A DNA stretch of 64,000 nt from an uncultured Microbacteriaceae bacterium. Its GTDB lineage: Bacteria; Actinomycetota; Actinomycetes; Actinomycetales; Microbacteriaceae. The stretch covers positions 62,001-126,000 of the forward strand of contig CAJAKC010000022.1 of NCBI GenBank assembly GCA_903940225.1. The letters run 5' to 3'. Numbering within the stretch: position 1 is the first letter of the stretch; every line of letters begins with the position of its first letter. Below, in pieces: positions 17,811 through 26,760 of the stretch. Below the pieces are notes generated by a model. That model had not been told where the DNA came from and made no database searches. It worked only from the letters and a program-made list of their open reading frames with translations. Made by a program: the position numbers and the translations under genes.

Positions 17811-19185
17811 CCTCGAAAACACAACAATCACCGAACAGTTGCTGCTTCGGTTGAAAATTCCGACCAAACTTCGCAACCTCGAAGCTGTCTTGATTCTCTT
17901 CGCGATGGTCATCACGTCGTTCGCTCTCGCGCTCGTGGATTTGGGCGCAACGGGGAAACTCAACGTCGCGATCATCGGGCTTTCTCTCGGGCTCGGAGTA
18001 ATCGTTCTCGCACTGCACCTCGCCTTGCGTTTCGTCGCGCGCGACGCCGACCCGCTCATCCTCCCGATCGTCACGTTGCTGAACGGACTCGGAATCGCCA
18101 TGATTCACCGCCTGGACATAGCAAACGGACTCACGGGTTGGCAATCACAGGCCACGCGCCAAATGGTGTGGACTGCCATCGCCATCGTCGTCGCGATCGC
18201 GGTCATCGTCATTGTTCGCAATCACCGCGTCCTGCAGCGCTACCGGTATCTGTGGATGGCGGCCGGCATATTCCTGCTCCTACTCCCGTTGGTTCCGTTC
18301 ATCGGTGTAACAATCAACGGTGCCCGGCTATGGGTCAACCTTGGAATCGTGTCGTTTCAGCCCGGTGAAATCGGAAAAATAGCTCTCGCACTCTTCTTCG
18401 CCGGGTATCTCGTCACTGCGCGCGATTCTCTGTCGATGGTCGGGAAAAAGTTCCTGGGCGTTCGGTGGCCTCAGCTCAAGGACCTCGGACCGATATTCGT
18501 CGTCTGGATGGTGGCGATGATGGTGCTCATTTTCCAGCGAGATATGGGCACCTCGCTTCTTTACTTCGGGCTTTTCCTCGTTCTCATGTACGTCGCGACG
18601 GGGCGAGCGATCTGGTTTGTTGTCGGCGGTGGACTGTTCGGCGCTGGCGCGTTCGTCGCCAGCCGATTCCTCACGTATGTCGAAGGGCGATTTACCGCGT
18701 GGCTGGACTCTTTCAACCCCGCTGTGTACGAAGCGATCGGTGGCTCCTATCAGCTTGTCCAGGGATTGTTTGGTTTTGCTTCGGGCGGTGTTATCGGTAC
18801 AGGATTCGGGGCCGGACACCCCGGTATCGTCCCACTCGCCGAATCGGACTACATCGTTGCCAGCCTCGGAGAAGAGCTCGGGCTTGTCGGAATTTTTGCC
18901 ATCCTCAGCCTCTACCTACTCTTCATATCGCGCGGAATGCGGATCGGAATCAACGGTGCCGATGACTTTGGCAGGCTCCTCGCCGTCGGGCTCACGTTTG
19001 TCATCGCCCTCCAGGTCTTCATCGTGATTGGTGGCGTCACCCGAGTTATCCCGGTCACTGGGCTGACCACCCCATTCCTCGCGGCTGGTGGCTCCTCGCT
19101 CGTTGCAAACTGGATAATTGTCGCTCTGCTGCTGCGCCTCAGTGACACGGTCCGTCACCAACGCGACGGAGGTGATGCCGCGTGA
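17791..19185 (+). CDS. rodA: RodA/FtsW-family peptidoglycan polymerase
   Basis: A 464-aa SEDS polytopic membrane protein with about ten or more membrane segments. Signature pieces include INGARLWVNLG followed by FQPGEIGKIALALFFAGYL, RDMGTSLLYFG, and the C-terminal GGVTRVIPVTGLTTPFLAAGGSS. SEDS proteins polymerise lipid II into glycan strands and pair with the class B PBP encoded next (pbpA). ATG at 17791 is chosen because a start 45 nt upstream would add a non-homologous extension inside pstP. Confidence 0.92.
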   Translation: MSAPLSNLENTTITEQLLLRLKIPTKLRNLEAVLILFAMVITSFALALVDLGATGKLNVAIIGLSLGLGVIVLALHLALRFVARDADPLILPIVTLLNGLGIAMIHRLDIANGLTGWQSQATRQMVWTAIAIVVAIAVIVIVRNHRVLQRYRYLWMAAGIFLLLLPLVPFIGVTINGARLWVNLGIVSFQPGEIGKIALALFFAGYLVTARDSLSMVGKKFLGVRWPQLKDLGPIFVVWMVAMMVLIFQRDMGTSLLYFGLFLVLMYVATGRAIWFVVGGGLFGAGAFVASRFLTYVEGRFTAWLDSFNPAVYEAIGGSYQLVQGLFGFASGGVIGTGFGAGHPGIVPLAESDYIVASLGEELGLVGIFAILSLYLLFISRGMRIGINGADDFGRLLAVGLTFVIALQVFIVIGGVTRVIPVTGLTTPFLAAGGSSLVANWIIVALLLRLSDTVRHQRDGGDAA

Positions 19186-20636
19186 TGAAGGAACTTCGCC
19201 GGGTCAGCCTCGGCATCCTTGTCCTTTTTGGAACACTCTTTGCATCCACAACCGTGATTCAGGTTTTTCAAGTCGATAATTTGCGCGTCGACCCACGAAA
19301 CGTTCGGACCCTGTATGACAGCTACTCAGCCGAACGCGGGTCGATTATTGTCGGAACAACCAGCATCGCGGAATCACTCCCTTCGGACGATGTGTACACC
19401 TACCAGCGTTCATATCTCGGTGGCGGACTGTACGCCCCCGTCACCGGTTTTTACTCCATCAACCACGGACTGAGTGGCCTCGAGTCGGCAATGAACGACC
19501 AACTCAGCGGTCAGTCAAACGCCCAGTTCTTTGACCAAGTTCTTGCTCTCGTCACCGGCACAAACCCGCGCGGCGCGTCAATCAAATTGACGGTCAATGC
19601 GGCAATCCAGCAGGCAGCGCGCGACGCCTTAGGGGATCTCACCGGAGCGGCAATCGCCCTCGACCCGAAGACGGGGAGAATCCTTGCCTTGGTCAGCACT
19701 CCGTCCTATGACCCGAACGACCTGGCCTCGCACGACGCCGATGCAACAGCAGCGACCTATCAGAGCCTGCTCGACTCAAGCAATTCACCGCTCGATAATC
19801 GCGCTATCGCGTCGACCCTGTACCACCCCGGATCGGTCTTCAAGCTGGTGGTGGCTGCGGCTGCGCTGGACTCCGGCGCGATGACGGTGAACACAATCGT
19901 CCCTAATCCCGCAAAGTTGCTCTTGCCTCAAAGCGCGTCGAGTATCAGCAACTCGGGCGGGGGTAAATGCGGGAAGGGGGACACCGTCACTCTTGCCGAG
20001 GCCTTGCAGCGCTCGTGCAACATTCCCTTTGCGGAAATTGGCCTTCAACTGGGTGAAAGCACAATCCGTGACTACGCCGAGAAGTTTGGGTTCGGCGCAA
20101 CCGTTGAGATCCCGATGGCCGCCACCCCCTCGGTGTATCCGTCAGGAATGGATGACGCTCAGTTGATGTTGTCGTCGTTTGGGCAGTTTGATGTCCGCGT
20201 TTCGCCGTTGCAAATTGCCATGGTCACCTCGGCGATTGCAAACGGCGGGAAGTTAATGAAGCCGACCGTAATCGACTCTGTCCTCGCGCCCGATCTATCA
20301 CCATTGACAACGTTCGAGGCCTCGGAATACAGCGTTCCCATCAGCGCCGAGACGGCGCAAGCGATGGTGCAGATGATGGTTAACAATGTGAAGTCCGGTG
20401 TCGCATCCAACGCGGCCATCCGCGGAGTCGCCGTCGCGGGTAAAACAGGGACGGCCGAAAACGGGGACGGTCAGCCATACACGCTCTGGTTCACCGGGTT
20501 TGCCCCCGCCGAGGACCCACGAGTCGTCGTCGTCGTCGTGGTCGAAAATGGTGGCGGGTTGGGGCTGCGAGGGACCGGAAATGGAGTCGCGGCGCCGATC
20601 GCGCGCACAATCATGAAGGCGGTGTTGTCACAATGA
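19182..20636 (+). CDS. pbpA: Class B penicillin-binding protein (transpeptidase)
   Basis: A 484-aa class B PBP: N-terminal membrane anchor (about 7-28), short dimerisation region, transpeptidase domain (about 155-484). Active-site motifs are SVFK (nucleophile Ser about 218) in YHPGSVFKLVV, SCN in QRSCNIPF, and KTG in AGKTGTAEN. It cross-links the strands made by RodA. GTG at 19182 and ATG at 19185 are both possible; the first overlaps the rodA stop. It is phosphorylated by PknB in mycobacteria. Confidence 0.92.
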   Translation: MMKELRRVSLGILVLFGTLFASTTVIQVFQVDNLRVDPRNVRTLYDSYSAERGSIIVGTTSIAESLPSDDVYTYQRSYLGGGLYAPVTGFYSINHGLSGLESAMNDQLSGQSNAQFFDQVLALVTGTNPRGASIKLTVNAAIQQAARDALGDLTGAAIALDPKTGRILALVSTPSYDPNDLASHDADATAATYQSLLDSSNSPLDNRAIASTLYHPGSVFKLVVAAAALDSGAMTVNTIVPNPAKLLLPQSASSISNSGGGKCGKGDTVTLAEALQRSCNIPFAEIGLQLGESTIRDYAEKFGFGATVEIPMAATPSVYPSGMDDAQLMLSSFGQFDVRVSPLQIAMVTSAIANGGKLMKPTVIDSVLAPDLSPLTTFEASEYSVPISAETAQAMVQMMVNNVKSGVASNAAIRGVAVAGKTGTAENGDGQPYTLWFTGFAPAEDPRVVVVVVVENGGGLGLRGTGNGVAAPIARTIMKAVLSQ

Positions 20637-22261
20637 GGCCTGCGGTCGGACAAACTTTCGGTGGTCGATACGAACTCAAGAGTCGACTCGCGATTGGTGG
20701 CATGGGTGAGGTGTGGCACGCCGTCGACACCGTGATCGACCGCAGCGTCGCAATCAAAATCTTGAAGGAAGAGTACGTTGCCGACAAAGCCTTCCGCGAA
20801 CGATTCCGTGCCGAAGCGCGCCACGCAGCACTCGTCAACCACGAAGGCATCGCGGGAATCTACGACTTTGGTGAGGAAGAGGGAAGCGCCTACCTCGTCA
20901 TGGAGCTCGTTCCCGGTGAAGCTCTCTCCGTTATTTTGGAGCGAGAGCGAATACTATCCGCCGATCGTGTTCTTGACATTGTTGCCCAGACTGCGGCGGC
21001 TCTACACGCCGCGCACGGGGCAGGACTCGTGCACCGCGACATTAAACCAGGGAACCTGCTCATCACTCCCGACGGGCGCGTAAAAATTACGGACTTTGGA
21101 ATCGCGCGTGCCGCCGACCAGGTTCCCCTCACCGCGACCGGACAGGTGATGGGAACCGTTCAGTACCTGTCCCCCGAGCAAGCATCCGGGAAGACCGCGA
21201 GTCCGCAAACGGACATCTACTCTCTGGGAATTGTTGCCTACGAAGCACTTGCTGGTCGTCGACCATTTACGGGCGAATCACAAGTATCGATTGCGATGGC
21301 CCACATCAAGAACGCTCCACCACCGCTACCTGAGAGCATCCCGCTTCCTGTCCGCAACTTGGTGCTCAGTTGCATCGCCAAAAAGCCGGACCTTCGTCCC
21401 GCGTCGGCTCAACACCTCGCGCGCGCCGCAATTGCAATTTCACGGGGTCGGTTTGGCGAAGCACTTGCTCTCGTCCCCACCGTCGATCGCAACGCTGACA
21501 TCGTCGACGATAACGACACCGATATGACGACACGTGTCATTCCCGTGACGATTGCGCCGGAAGATATGCCGAGGCCAATTCGCGCAGCGCGACGAAAGAT
21601 TCCGTGGCAAGTCATCGCCCTGACCGCGGTGCTTGGTCTCGTCATCGTCGGAACGGCAATCGGACTGATCGGGCGGCTCGTACTCCAGCCGTCACCGTCC
21701 GCAACCCCGTCAGTGAGCACATCCGTGGTGGCTCCGAGCGAAACGCCCACCACCAACGACCGTGTCACGGTGGTCGAGGCCGATTTCCTCGGATTGACCG
21801 AGAACCAGGTCCGTGATGTGCTCGACAGCCAGGGCCTGCGCCTCGATGCCGTCATCGGAACCATTCCCGAATCCGCCGAGCTCGTCGGTACTGCTTATCG
21901 AGTGAATCCAACGGGCTCACTACCGCTCAACACCCTCGTCGCAGTGTATTTCTATGACTCCATCCCCACACCCCCCGCTCCCGGTGCCCTCACGGTCAGC
22001 ACCGGTCCCTACACGGGCGATTCCACAATTACGGTCACCTGGCCGAGCTATGCTCAGTGCCCTACTGGGTTTGAGTTGAAGAACTACGTCATCACCGCAA
22101 CCGGCGGTACAGTCTCGGACGGCGGTGTTTTCGAACCCGCTGCGACGAGCGCGTCGATCGTCATTGACATCAACACTAGCGAAGTGCGAGTTTCGTATGT
22201 CGTCAAGTGTGGATCGTTGTCATCAAACCCTTCCGAAGATTTGGTAGTTCCCATTGACTGA
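20633..22261 (+). CDS. pknA: Ser/Thr protein kinase PknA-like, with extracellular PASTA-like domain
   Basis: A 542-aa receptor kinase. The catalytic domain (about 12-265) has GGMGEVW, Lys42 in VAIKIL, HRDIKPGN, DFGIA, and activation-loop threonines in TATGQVMGTVQYLSPEQ. A single membrane segment lies at about 325-345. Outside the membrane lie one PASTA-like repeat (about 375-440, LGLTENQVRDVLDSQGL) and a further beta-rich domain (about 445-540) resembling an Ig/fibronectin fold with two cysteines. Mycobacterial PknA lacks a PASTA domain, so this is a richer sensor. It overlaps pbpA by ATGA. Confidence 0.88.
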   Translation: MRPAVGQTFGGRYELKSRLAIGGMGEVWHAVDTVIDRSVAIKILKEEYVADKAFRERFRAEARHAALVNHEGIAGIYDFGEEEGSAYLVMELVPGEALSVILERERILSADRVLDIVAQTAAALHAAHGAGLVHRDIKPGNLLITPDGRVKITDFGIARAADQVPLTATGQVMGTVQYLSPEQASGKTASPQTDIYSLGIVAYEALAGRRPFTGESQVSIAMAHIKNAPPPLPESIPLPVRNLVLSCIAKKPDLRPASAQHLARAAIAISRGRFGEALALVPTVDRNADIVDDNDTDMTTRVIPVTIAPEDMPRPIRAARRKIPWQVIALTAVLGLVIVGTAIGLIGRLVLQPSPSATPSVSTSVVAPSETPTTNDRVTVVEADFLGLTENQVRDVLDSQGLRLDAVIGTIPESAELVGTAYRVNPTGSLPLNTLVAVYFYDSIPTPPAPGALTVSTGPYTGDSTITVTWPSYAQCPTGFELKNYVITATGGTVSDGGVFEPAATSASIVIDINTSEVRVSYVVKCGSLSSNPSEDLVVPID

Positions 22262-24017
22262 TAATCCAACTCCGTCCCGCAGCGGTCTCGATAGTGTTCT
22301 CACATCGGGTTTCCAGTTCGCTGGGCGTTATCGCCCGGAACATCTCATCGGCCGTGGCGGAATGGCGAACGTTTATCTGGGCACCGACACTCGACTTCAA
22401 CGGCGCGTCGCCATCAAGGCTCTTCGCCCTGAGGTGGCAATCGACAAGGAGTCCCGCAAGAGGTTTCAACGAGAAGCGCACGCCGTCAGCACAATGGGAC
22501 ACCCGAGCATCGTCCGTGTCTATGACACCGGCGAAGAGTTGATTCCTGCCGCGTCGACGGAGACGCCGATCCCATTCATCGTGATGGAGTACATCGATGG
22601 AAAGGTTCTCCGCAAGCTCATGGACAACGGACCTTTTGAGCCCAAGGTCGCCGTGCACATCACACTCGGAATTCTCGACGCACTCGACGAATCACACCGT
22701 GCGGGGATTATTCATCGAGATATCAAGCCCGGAAATGTCATGGTCACTCCCACGGGGCTCGTCAAGGTTTGCGACTTCGGAATTGCCCAAGCAATCGAAG
22801 ACCCGACCAACGACCCCAGTGCAATCGTCGGAACCGCGCAGTATTTCTCGCCGGAGCAAGCGAAGGGCGAACTCATCGACGGCCGCAGTGATCTGTATTC
22901 GACTGCCGTCGTCCTCTTCGAAATGGTCACGGGATCGCCCGTGTTCACGGGGGATAGTTCGGTCGCGGTTGCTTTTCAGCACGTCACACAAACAGCACCC
23001 CGGGCGCGAAGCCGACGTCCGGAACTTTCGCCCGAACTGGATTTCGTCATCGCGAAAGCCTTGGAAAAGGATCGGACGCTGCGATTCGGGTCTGCGTCGG
23101 AGTTCGCTGTCGCGTTGCGATCAATCACCACTCTCTGGGCGGATGCGTCAACGCCGCGACGTGAGGCGACCTCGGAAAGCCTAGAATTGCAATTGGAACG
23201 CTCCGCGATTTCTGCTTCTGAATCCCACTACGAACAAGAAAAGTCCCCGTCCATGGATTTGTCCGAACTCCGAGACTCACTCAATAGCGACACCCCGCCG
23301 AAATCAAAAACAATCAAGTGGGTTGTATTGGCGTCGGCCGCTATTGCGGTTGTCGCGAGTGTTGTGGCTGGAATGATGATCTGGGTGCTCACACTCGGTG
23401 GCTCACCCGGTGTGACGAGCTTGGCGGTCGAAATTCCCGCGGTAGCGCTGAAACAGTATTCCGAGGCGGAGACAATAATGGTCGATCTCGGGCTGGTTGT
23501 GAAACGAACCCGCGCATCGAGCGACAGTGTTCCCGCCGGGCTCGTTATCTCAACATCGCCCGAACCGGGAATACGCGTAGCGACGGGTGAAGTCGTCACC
23601 GTCGTCGAATCCACGGGACCCGTGCTGAAGGTAGTCCCCGACCTCAATCTCACGACCCTCGCCAAGGCGACGGCCCTCATCGAGGATGCCGGGTTCGTAC
23701 TCGGCAAAGTGACAAAGGATTATTCGGCGACCGTTTCCAAAAACTCAATCATCGCGGCAACACCCACTTCCGGAACTCCACTGGTAGCGGGCCAACCCGT
23801 TGATCTGATCATCTCAACCGGATTAGTCAAGGTTCCGAACGTCGTCGGCAGTTCTATTCAAAAAGCGAAGGCAATGCTGGAGGCCGTGACCGTTCAATAC
23901 GGGGTTGTCGTAACGACCGACCTTTCGTGCACAGGTTCCGTCGTAAAGTCTCAGTCGATTCGTGCGGGGGACGGTCCGCAGAACCAGACCATCACGCTCG
24001 TCTACTGCGCGGGCTAA
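22254..24017 (+). CDS. pknB: Ser/Thr protein kinase PknB with PASTA repeats
   Basis: A 587-aa kinase controlling cell-wall synthesis and division. The catalytic domain (about 25-290) has GRGGMANVY, Lys55 in VAIKAL, HRDIKPGN, DFGIA and GTAQYFSPEQ. A juxtamembrane linker leads to a membrane helix (about 349-372) and three extracellular PASTA repeats (about 380-587) that bind muropeptides or lipid II. The last repeat carries a cysteine pair. The TTG start at 22254 overlaps pknA by 8 nt; a later GTG is possible. The TAA shares CTAA with the convergent trpG stop. Confidence 0.92.
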   Translation: MTDNPTPSRSGLDSVLTSGFQFAGRYRPEHLIGRGGMANVYLGTDTRLQRRVAIKALRPEVAIDKESRKRFQREAHAVSTMGHPSIVRVYDTGEELIPAASTETPIPFIVMEYIDGKVLRKLMDNGPFEPKVAVHITLGILDALDESHRAGIIHRDIKPGNVMVTPTGLVKVCDFGIAQAIEDPTNDPSAIVGTAQYFSPEQAKGELIDGRSDLYSTAVVLFEMVTGSPVFTGDSSVAVAFQHVTQTAPRARSRRPELSPELDFVIAKALEKDRTLRFGSASEFAVALRSITTLWADASTPRREATSESLELQLERSAISASESHYEQEKSPSMDLSELRDSLNSDTPPKSKTIKWVVLASAAIAVVASVVAGMMIWVLTLGGSPGVTSLAVEIPAVALKQYSEAETIMVDLGLVVKRTRASSDSVPAGLVISTSPEPGIRVATGEVVTVVESTGPVLKVVPDLNLTTLAKATALIEDAGFVLGKVTKDYSATVSKNSIIAATPTSGTPLVAGQPVDLIISTGLVKVPNVVGSSIQKAKAMLEAVTVQYGVVVTTDLSCTGSVVKSQSIRAGDGPQNQTITLVYCAG

Positions 24018-24652
24018 TCCAACGCGACAAGCGGACTGAGGGTTCGAGCAATCGCGCTGATACCGACCATTCCCGTCGTTTCAAGCCAATTGCCCAACAT
24101 CGTGTACCCGCCTTCGGTGAGGACCGATTCCGGGTGGAACTGGACACCCCACAGGGGTTCCGAGACATGCTCGAGTGCCATAATCACACCACCCTCGGTG
24201 CGCGCAGTGATTCGAAGTTCCTCGGGAACCGTTCCGTCCACGACGGCTAGTGAATGGTACCTCGTGGCAGTAAAGGGATTGGGAACTCCGTCAAACAGTG
24301 GGGAATCGACGTGAGTCACCCGACTCGTCTTTCCGTGCATGAGTTCCTCGGCGTGCGTGACGATTCCGCCCAAAGCCTCGGCGATTGCCTGATGACCGAG
24401 ACAAACTCCAATCAGCGGAATTGTGTGCGCCCGCGCATGATGAATCAACGGTATTGAGAGGCCTGCTTGGCGCGGGTTTCCCGGCCCCGGTGAGATGAGA
24501 ATGCCGTCATACCCGTCCACGTTGGCCGCAATACCCGATTCGGGGAAAGCATCATTGCGAGCTACGTCGACTTCGGCACCGAGCTGCCGGAGATACCCGA
24601 CCAGTGTGTAGACAAATGAGTCGTAATTGTCGAGGACAAAGATTCGAGTCAC
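24014..24652 (-). CDS. trpG: Anthranilate/aminodeoxychorismate synthase glutamine amidotransferase
   Basis: A 212-aa class I glutamine amidotransferase, supplying ammonia to chorismate-using synthases for tryptophan or folate. Catalytic Cys84 is in GVCLGHQAIAE, and the His-Glu pair is in FHPESVLTE; the oxyanion segment is SPGPGNP. The partner TrpE/PabB is not in the window, so trpG versus pabA cannot be separated. The location next to pknB is conserved in Actinobacteria (trpG of M. tuberculosis). The GTG start overlaps the stop of the small membrane gene (GTGA). Confidence 0.9.
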   Translation of the reverse strand: MTRIFVLDNYDSFVYTLVGYLRQLGAEVDVARNDAFPESGIAANVDGYDGILISPGPGNPRQAGLSIPLIHHARAHTIPLIGVCLGHQAIAEALGGIVTHAEELMHGKTSRVTHVDSPLFDGVPNPFTATRYHSLAVVDGTVPEELRITARTEGGVIMALEHVSEPLWGVQFHPESVLTEGGYTMLGNWLETTGMVGISAIARTLSPLVALD

Positions 24653-24807
24653 GGCTCGACTGAAGTTTCGGGTTGAATGAAGGTCGCAGCGACCCAGGGG
24701 AACACCCATTCCACTGCGACGGACAAAATCACCCCAGCAAGAACAACAATCTGAATGATCTTGATCCATCGGGCCCCCGGAAGGATTCGCCACAGTGCTG
24801 CGTACAT
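24649..24807 (-). CDS. 52-aa conserved small membrane protein
   Basis: A short gene reading MYAALWRILPG then a single hydrophobic helix (about 17-42, containing IQIVVLAGVILSVAVEW) and a polar tail ending SVEP. The start is 3 nt after the sortase stop and the end overlaps trpG by GTGA, so it sits in a tight operon sortase - this gene - trpG. Similar small proteins occupy this position in other Actinobacteria. No function is known. A role in anchoring or coupling is speculation. Confidence 0.72.
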   Translation of the reverse strand: MYAALWRILPGARWIKIIQIVVLAGVILSVAVEWVFPWVAATFIQPETSVEP

Positions 24808-24810
24808 CCG

Positions 24811-25677
24811 CTAACCCGCTGCCTTGATTGCCGCTACTTCGGCTGGAGCGCCGCGGTCGCGGGGGACGAACGTTTCAAAAACCGAATACGCGATGATGCG
24901 TTCGGCCGATGAAAGCTTGGGGTGGCAACTTGTCAGGGTCAGAATTCGCCCCTTCGCTTTTGCCGATGACTCGGGAACGCGCTTGAGTACCGAGGTGTTG
25001 TTGGGCCACACATACTCGAGGTTGCGAAAACGATAGACATACCATCCGGCATTGGTCTCGATATAGAGGCGGTCCCCCACTCGAAGTTCAGCGATGTTTC
25101 CGAACGGAGCCCCGTAGGTCGTTCTGTGTCCGGCGACGGCAAAGTTTCCGATTTCACCGAGATCGTCCGTCTGCGAATAGTGGCCGATTCCCGCGCTGCG
25201 ATCATTGAGAACCGTCTCAGGGTCGATTCCCCCAGCGATTGCACGCTCAAAAGTCGCTCCAAAACGTGGGACCAGCATGGTGGCGAAACGCTCACCGGCA
25301 GCACCTGACCGCGTAACCGGGGGCTCGGGCGAGTTGGCTACGCCGCTCGATGTTCCCTCGGATCGGTCGAACTCCGGGACTGTAATGGGAACGGTGTTCC
25401 ATTCCTCAGTCAGCGCGGCTCCGGCATTATCCTGTGCAATTCCCGAAATTATGTCGTTGTACCAGACGTGCCACCCCAAGAACAACAAGACAAAGACTCC
25501 CGCGGTCATTAGTAATTCACCTGTGACACCTATGACGTTGTCAACGGCACGGCGAGTGAAGCCAAATTGGCTATTCTTTGCGAAGAACTTTCGAAACCTG
25601 ATGTTCAGCGGCACACGGTTGCCTCGAGCCCCTTTACGAGGTGCTCGGAATCGAGGAAGTTTGTTGCGAACAGGCAC
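24811..25677 (-). CDS. Class E sortase
   Basis: A 288-aa sortase with a membrane segment (about 48-70) and an extracellular catalytic domain. The triad is His in AGHRTTYGAPF (about 178), Cys in TLTSCHP (about 251) and Arg in SAERIIAYS. The layout matches class E sortases, which attach LAXTG proteins to the actinobacterial wall. No sorting-signal protein was seen in the window. The GTG at 25677 has TACAAT 7 nt upstream on the minus strand, a near-leaderless arrangement. The mycobacterial counterpart of this position is not a sortase. Confidence 0.88.
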   Translation of the reverse strand: MPVRNKLPRFRAPRKGARGNRVPLNIRFRKFFAKNSQFGFTRRAVDNVIGVTGELLMTAGVFVLLFLGWHVWYNDIISGIAQDNAGAALTEEWNTVPITVPEFDRSEGTSSGVANSPEPPVTRSGAAGERFATMLVPRFGATFERAIAGGIDPETVLNDRSAGIGHYSQTDDLGEIGNFAVAGHRTTYGAPFGNIAELRVGDRLYIETNAGWYVYRFRNLEYVWPNNTSVLKRVPESSAKAKGRILTLTSCHPKLSSAERIIAYSVFETFVPRDRGAPAEVAAIKAAG

Positions 25678-25684
25678 GACCTCG

Positions 25685-25690
25685 ATTGTA
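25685..25690 (-). promoter_or_regulatory. -10 element of the sortase operon
   Basis: TACAAT on the minus strand, 7 nt before the GTG at 25677. Confidence 0.5.
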
Positions 25691-25721
25691 CCGAGAGTTT
25701 CTGTGGGGCACCGACCATCGG

Positions 25722-25727
25722 TATGCT
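25722..25727 (+). promoter_or_regulatory. -10 element of crgA
   Basis: TATGCT, 7 nt before the ATG at 25735; no ribosome-binding site intervenes. Confidence 0.5.
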
Positions 25728-25734
25728 GGGCAAC

Positions 25735-25980
25735 ATGGCAAAAAAGGACCGCGATACCCGTGCATCGCTCGGCGATGCTGAAACCAACCGTAACGACAGT
25801 CCGAACCCCGTGTGGTTTAAGCCCATCATGTTCGGATTCATGCTCATCGGACTCTTGTGGATCATCACGTTCTACGTCAGCGCGTCCGCCTTCCCGATTC
25901 CGGGCATCGGAGCCTCAAACATCCTCATCGGGTTCGGCCTGATGTTTGTAGGGTTTCTGATGACGACTCGCTGGCGATAA
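25735..25980 (+). CDS. crgA: Cell division protein CrgA
   Basis: An 81-aa protein with a charged N-terminus (MAKKDRDTR), the conserved NPVWFKPIMFGFMLIGLLWI first membrane helix, the linker SASAFPIPGIGASN and a second helix ending MTTRWR. This is the CrgA family, which bridges FtsZ, FtsI/FtsQ and CwsA at the actinobacterial septum. The ATG at 25735 fits the -10 spacing and the family's length. Followed immediately by a large inverted repeat. Confidence 0.93.
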   Translation: MAKKDRDTRASLGDAETNRNDSPNPVWFKPIMFGFMLIGLLWIITFYVSASAFPIPGIGASNILIGFGLMFVGFLMTTRWR

Positions 25981-26040
25981 ACAGACTTACAATATTGTAA
26001 TTATCCACGCCTGTGGATAATTAGGTGCATAAGTCTGTTA
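25979..26040. terminator. Nested inverted repeat between convergent crgA and rhomboid, containing DnaA boxes
   Basis: Outer arms AACAGACTTA (25980-25989) and TAAGTCTGTT (26030-26039) enclose inner arms TAATTATCCAC (25998-26008) and GTGGATAATTA (26013-26023) around a 4-nt GCCT loop. As RNA it folds on either strand and probably acts as a bidirectional terminator. The inner arms are also DnaA boxes: TGTGGATAA at 26012-26020 is a perfect match to TTATCCACA in reverse and TTATCCACG at 26001-26009 has one mismatch. Confidence 0.65.
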
Positions 26041-26760
26041 CGAACGGAAACGTTGCAACAGCGTCGTTACGGCAAACCCGGCGACTAGGCCGCCCACGTG
26101 AGCTTCCCAAGCGACATTGGGCACGATAAAGCCCAGTGCAAGGTTGATGCCAATGATCACCAGAAGTGAAACATTGTTTCCGCCGAATCCTCGGTTGACG
26201 ACGAAAAGGGCCGCAAAAAGCCCAAAAATGCCGCCGGATGCGCCGACGACAAAGCTCGATGATCCGAGTAGCAGAACGGCCAAACTGCCCGCGATCGAGG
26301 ACGCGAAAAAGACGGTAAGGAATCGTGCCGAACCAAGCCCACGCTCCAAAAGATTCCCCATGACCCAGAGCGAATAGCCGTTAAACAGGATGTGCATAAG
26401 TCCGCCGTGGACGAACGCCGTGGTGACGAGTCGCCACGGTTCGCTCCAGGTCATTTCGGGAATGTACGCAAGGAAATACGTAATGTAATCCTGCGACAGA
26501 AATTGCCCGACGTAGGTCAGCACCATCACGGCGAGCAAAGCGATGGTGGCGGGAGTCCTCCCGCGGACCACGCTGCGCAGTCTGGAACCGCTGACAATCT
26601 TTGCCGTCGCCGGGGCGGCACTCTTCACGCAATCGGGGCAGTGAAAACCAACCGCTGCGGTTCGTTGGCAATCACCGCAGATCGTGTTTCCGCACCGTTG
26701 GCACAAGACCCACGACTCGCGGTCGCGGTGTCGATAACAGACGTTGGCGGGTGTCGTCAT
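26038..26760 (-). CDS. Rhomboid intramembrane serine protease with N-terminal zinc finger
   Basis: A 240-aa protein. Residues 1-45 hold a B-box-like cysteine/histidine cluster (CYRHRD, CQRCGNTICGDCQ, HCPDCV). The rest is a six-helix rhomboid domain with the HGGLMHILFN motif on helix 2, catalytic Ser in VVGASGGIFGLF and catalytic His in AHVGGLVAGF. Rhomboids cut substrate membrane helices; the substrate is unknown. It follows ppiA with an ATGA overlap. The rhomboid next to crgA and ppiA is conserved synteny in Actinobacteria. Confidence 0.88.
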   Translation of the reverse strand: MTTPANVCYRHRDRESWVLCQRCGNTICGDCQRTAAVGFHCPDCVKSAAPATAKIVSGSRLRSVVRGRTPATIALLAVMVLTYVGQFLSQDYITYFLAYIPEMTWSEPWRLVTTAFVHGGLMHILFNGYSLWVMGNLLERGLGSARFLTVFFASSIAGSLAVLLLGSSSFVVGASGGIFGLFAALFVVNRGFGGNNVSLLVIIGINLALGFIVPNVAWEAHVGGLVAGFAVTTLLQRFRS

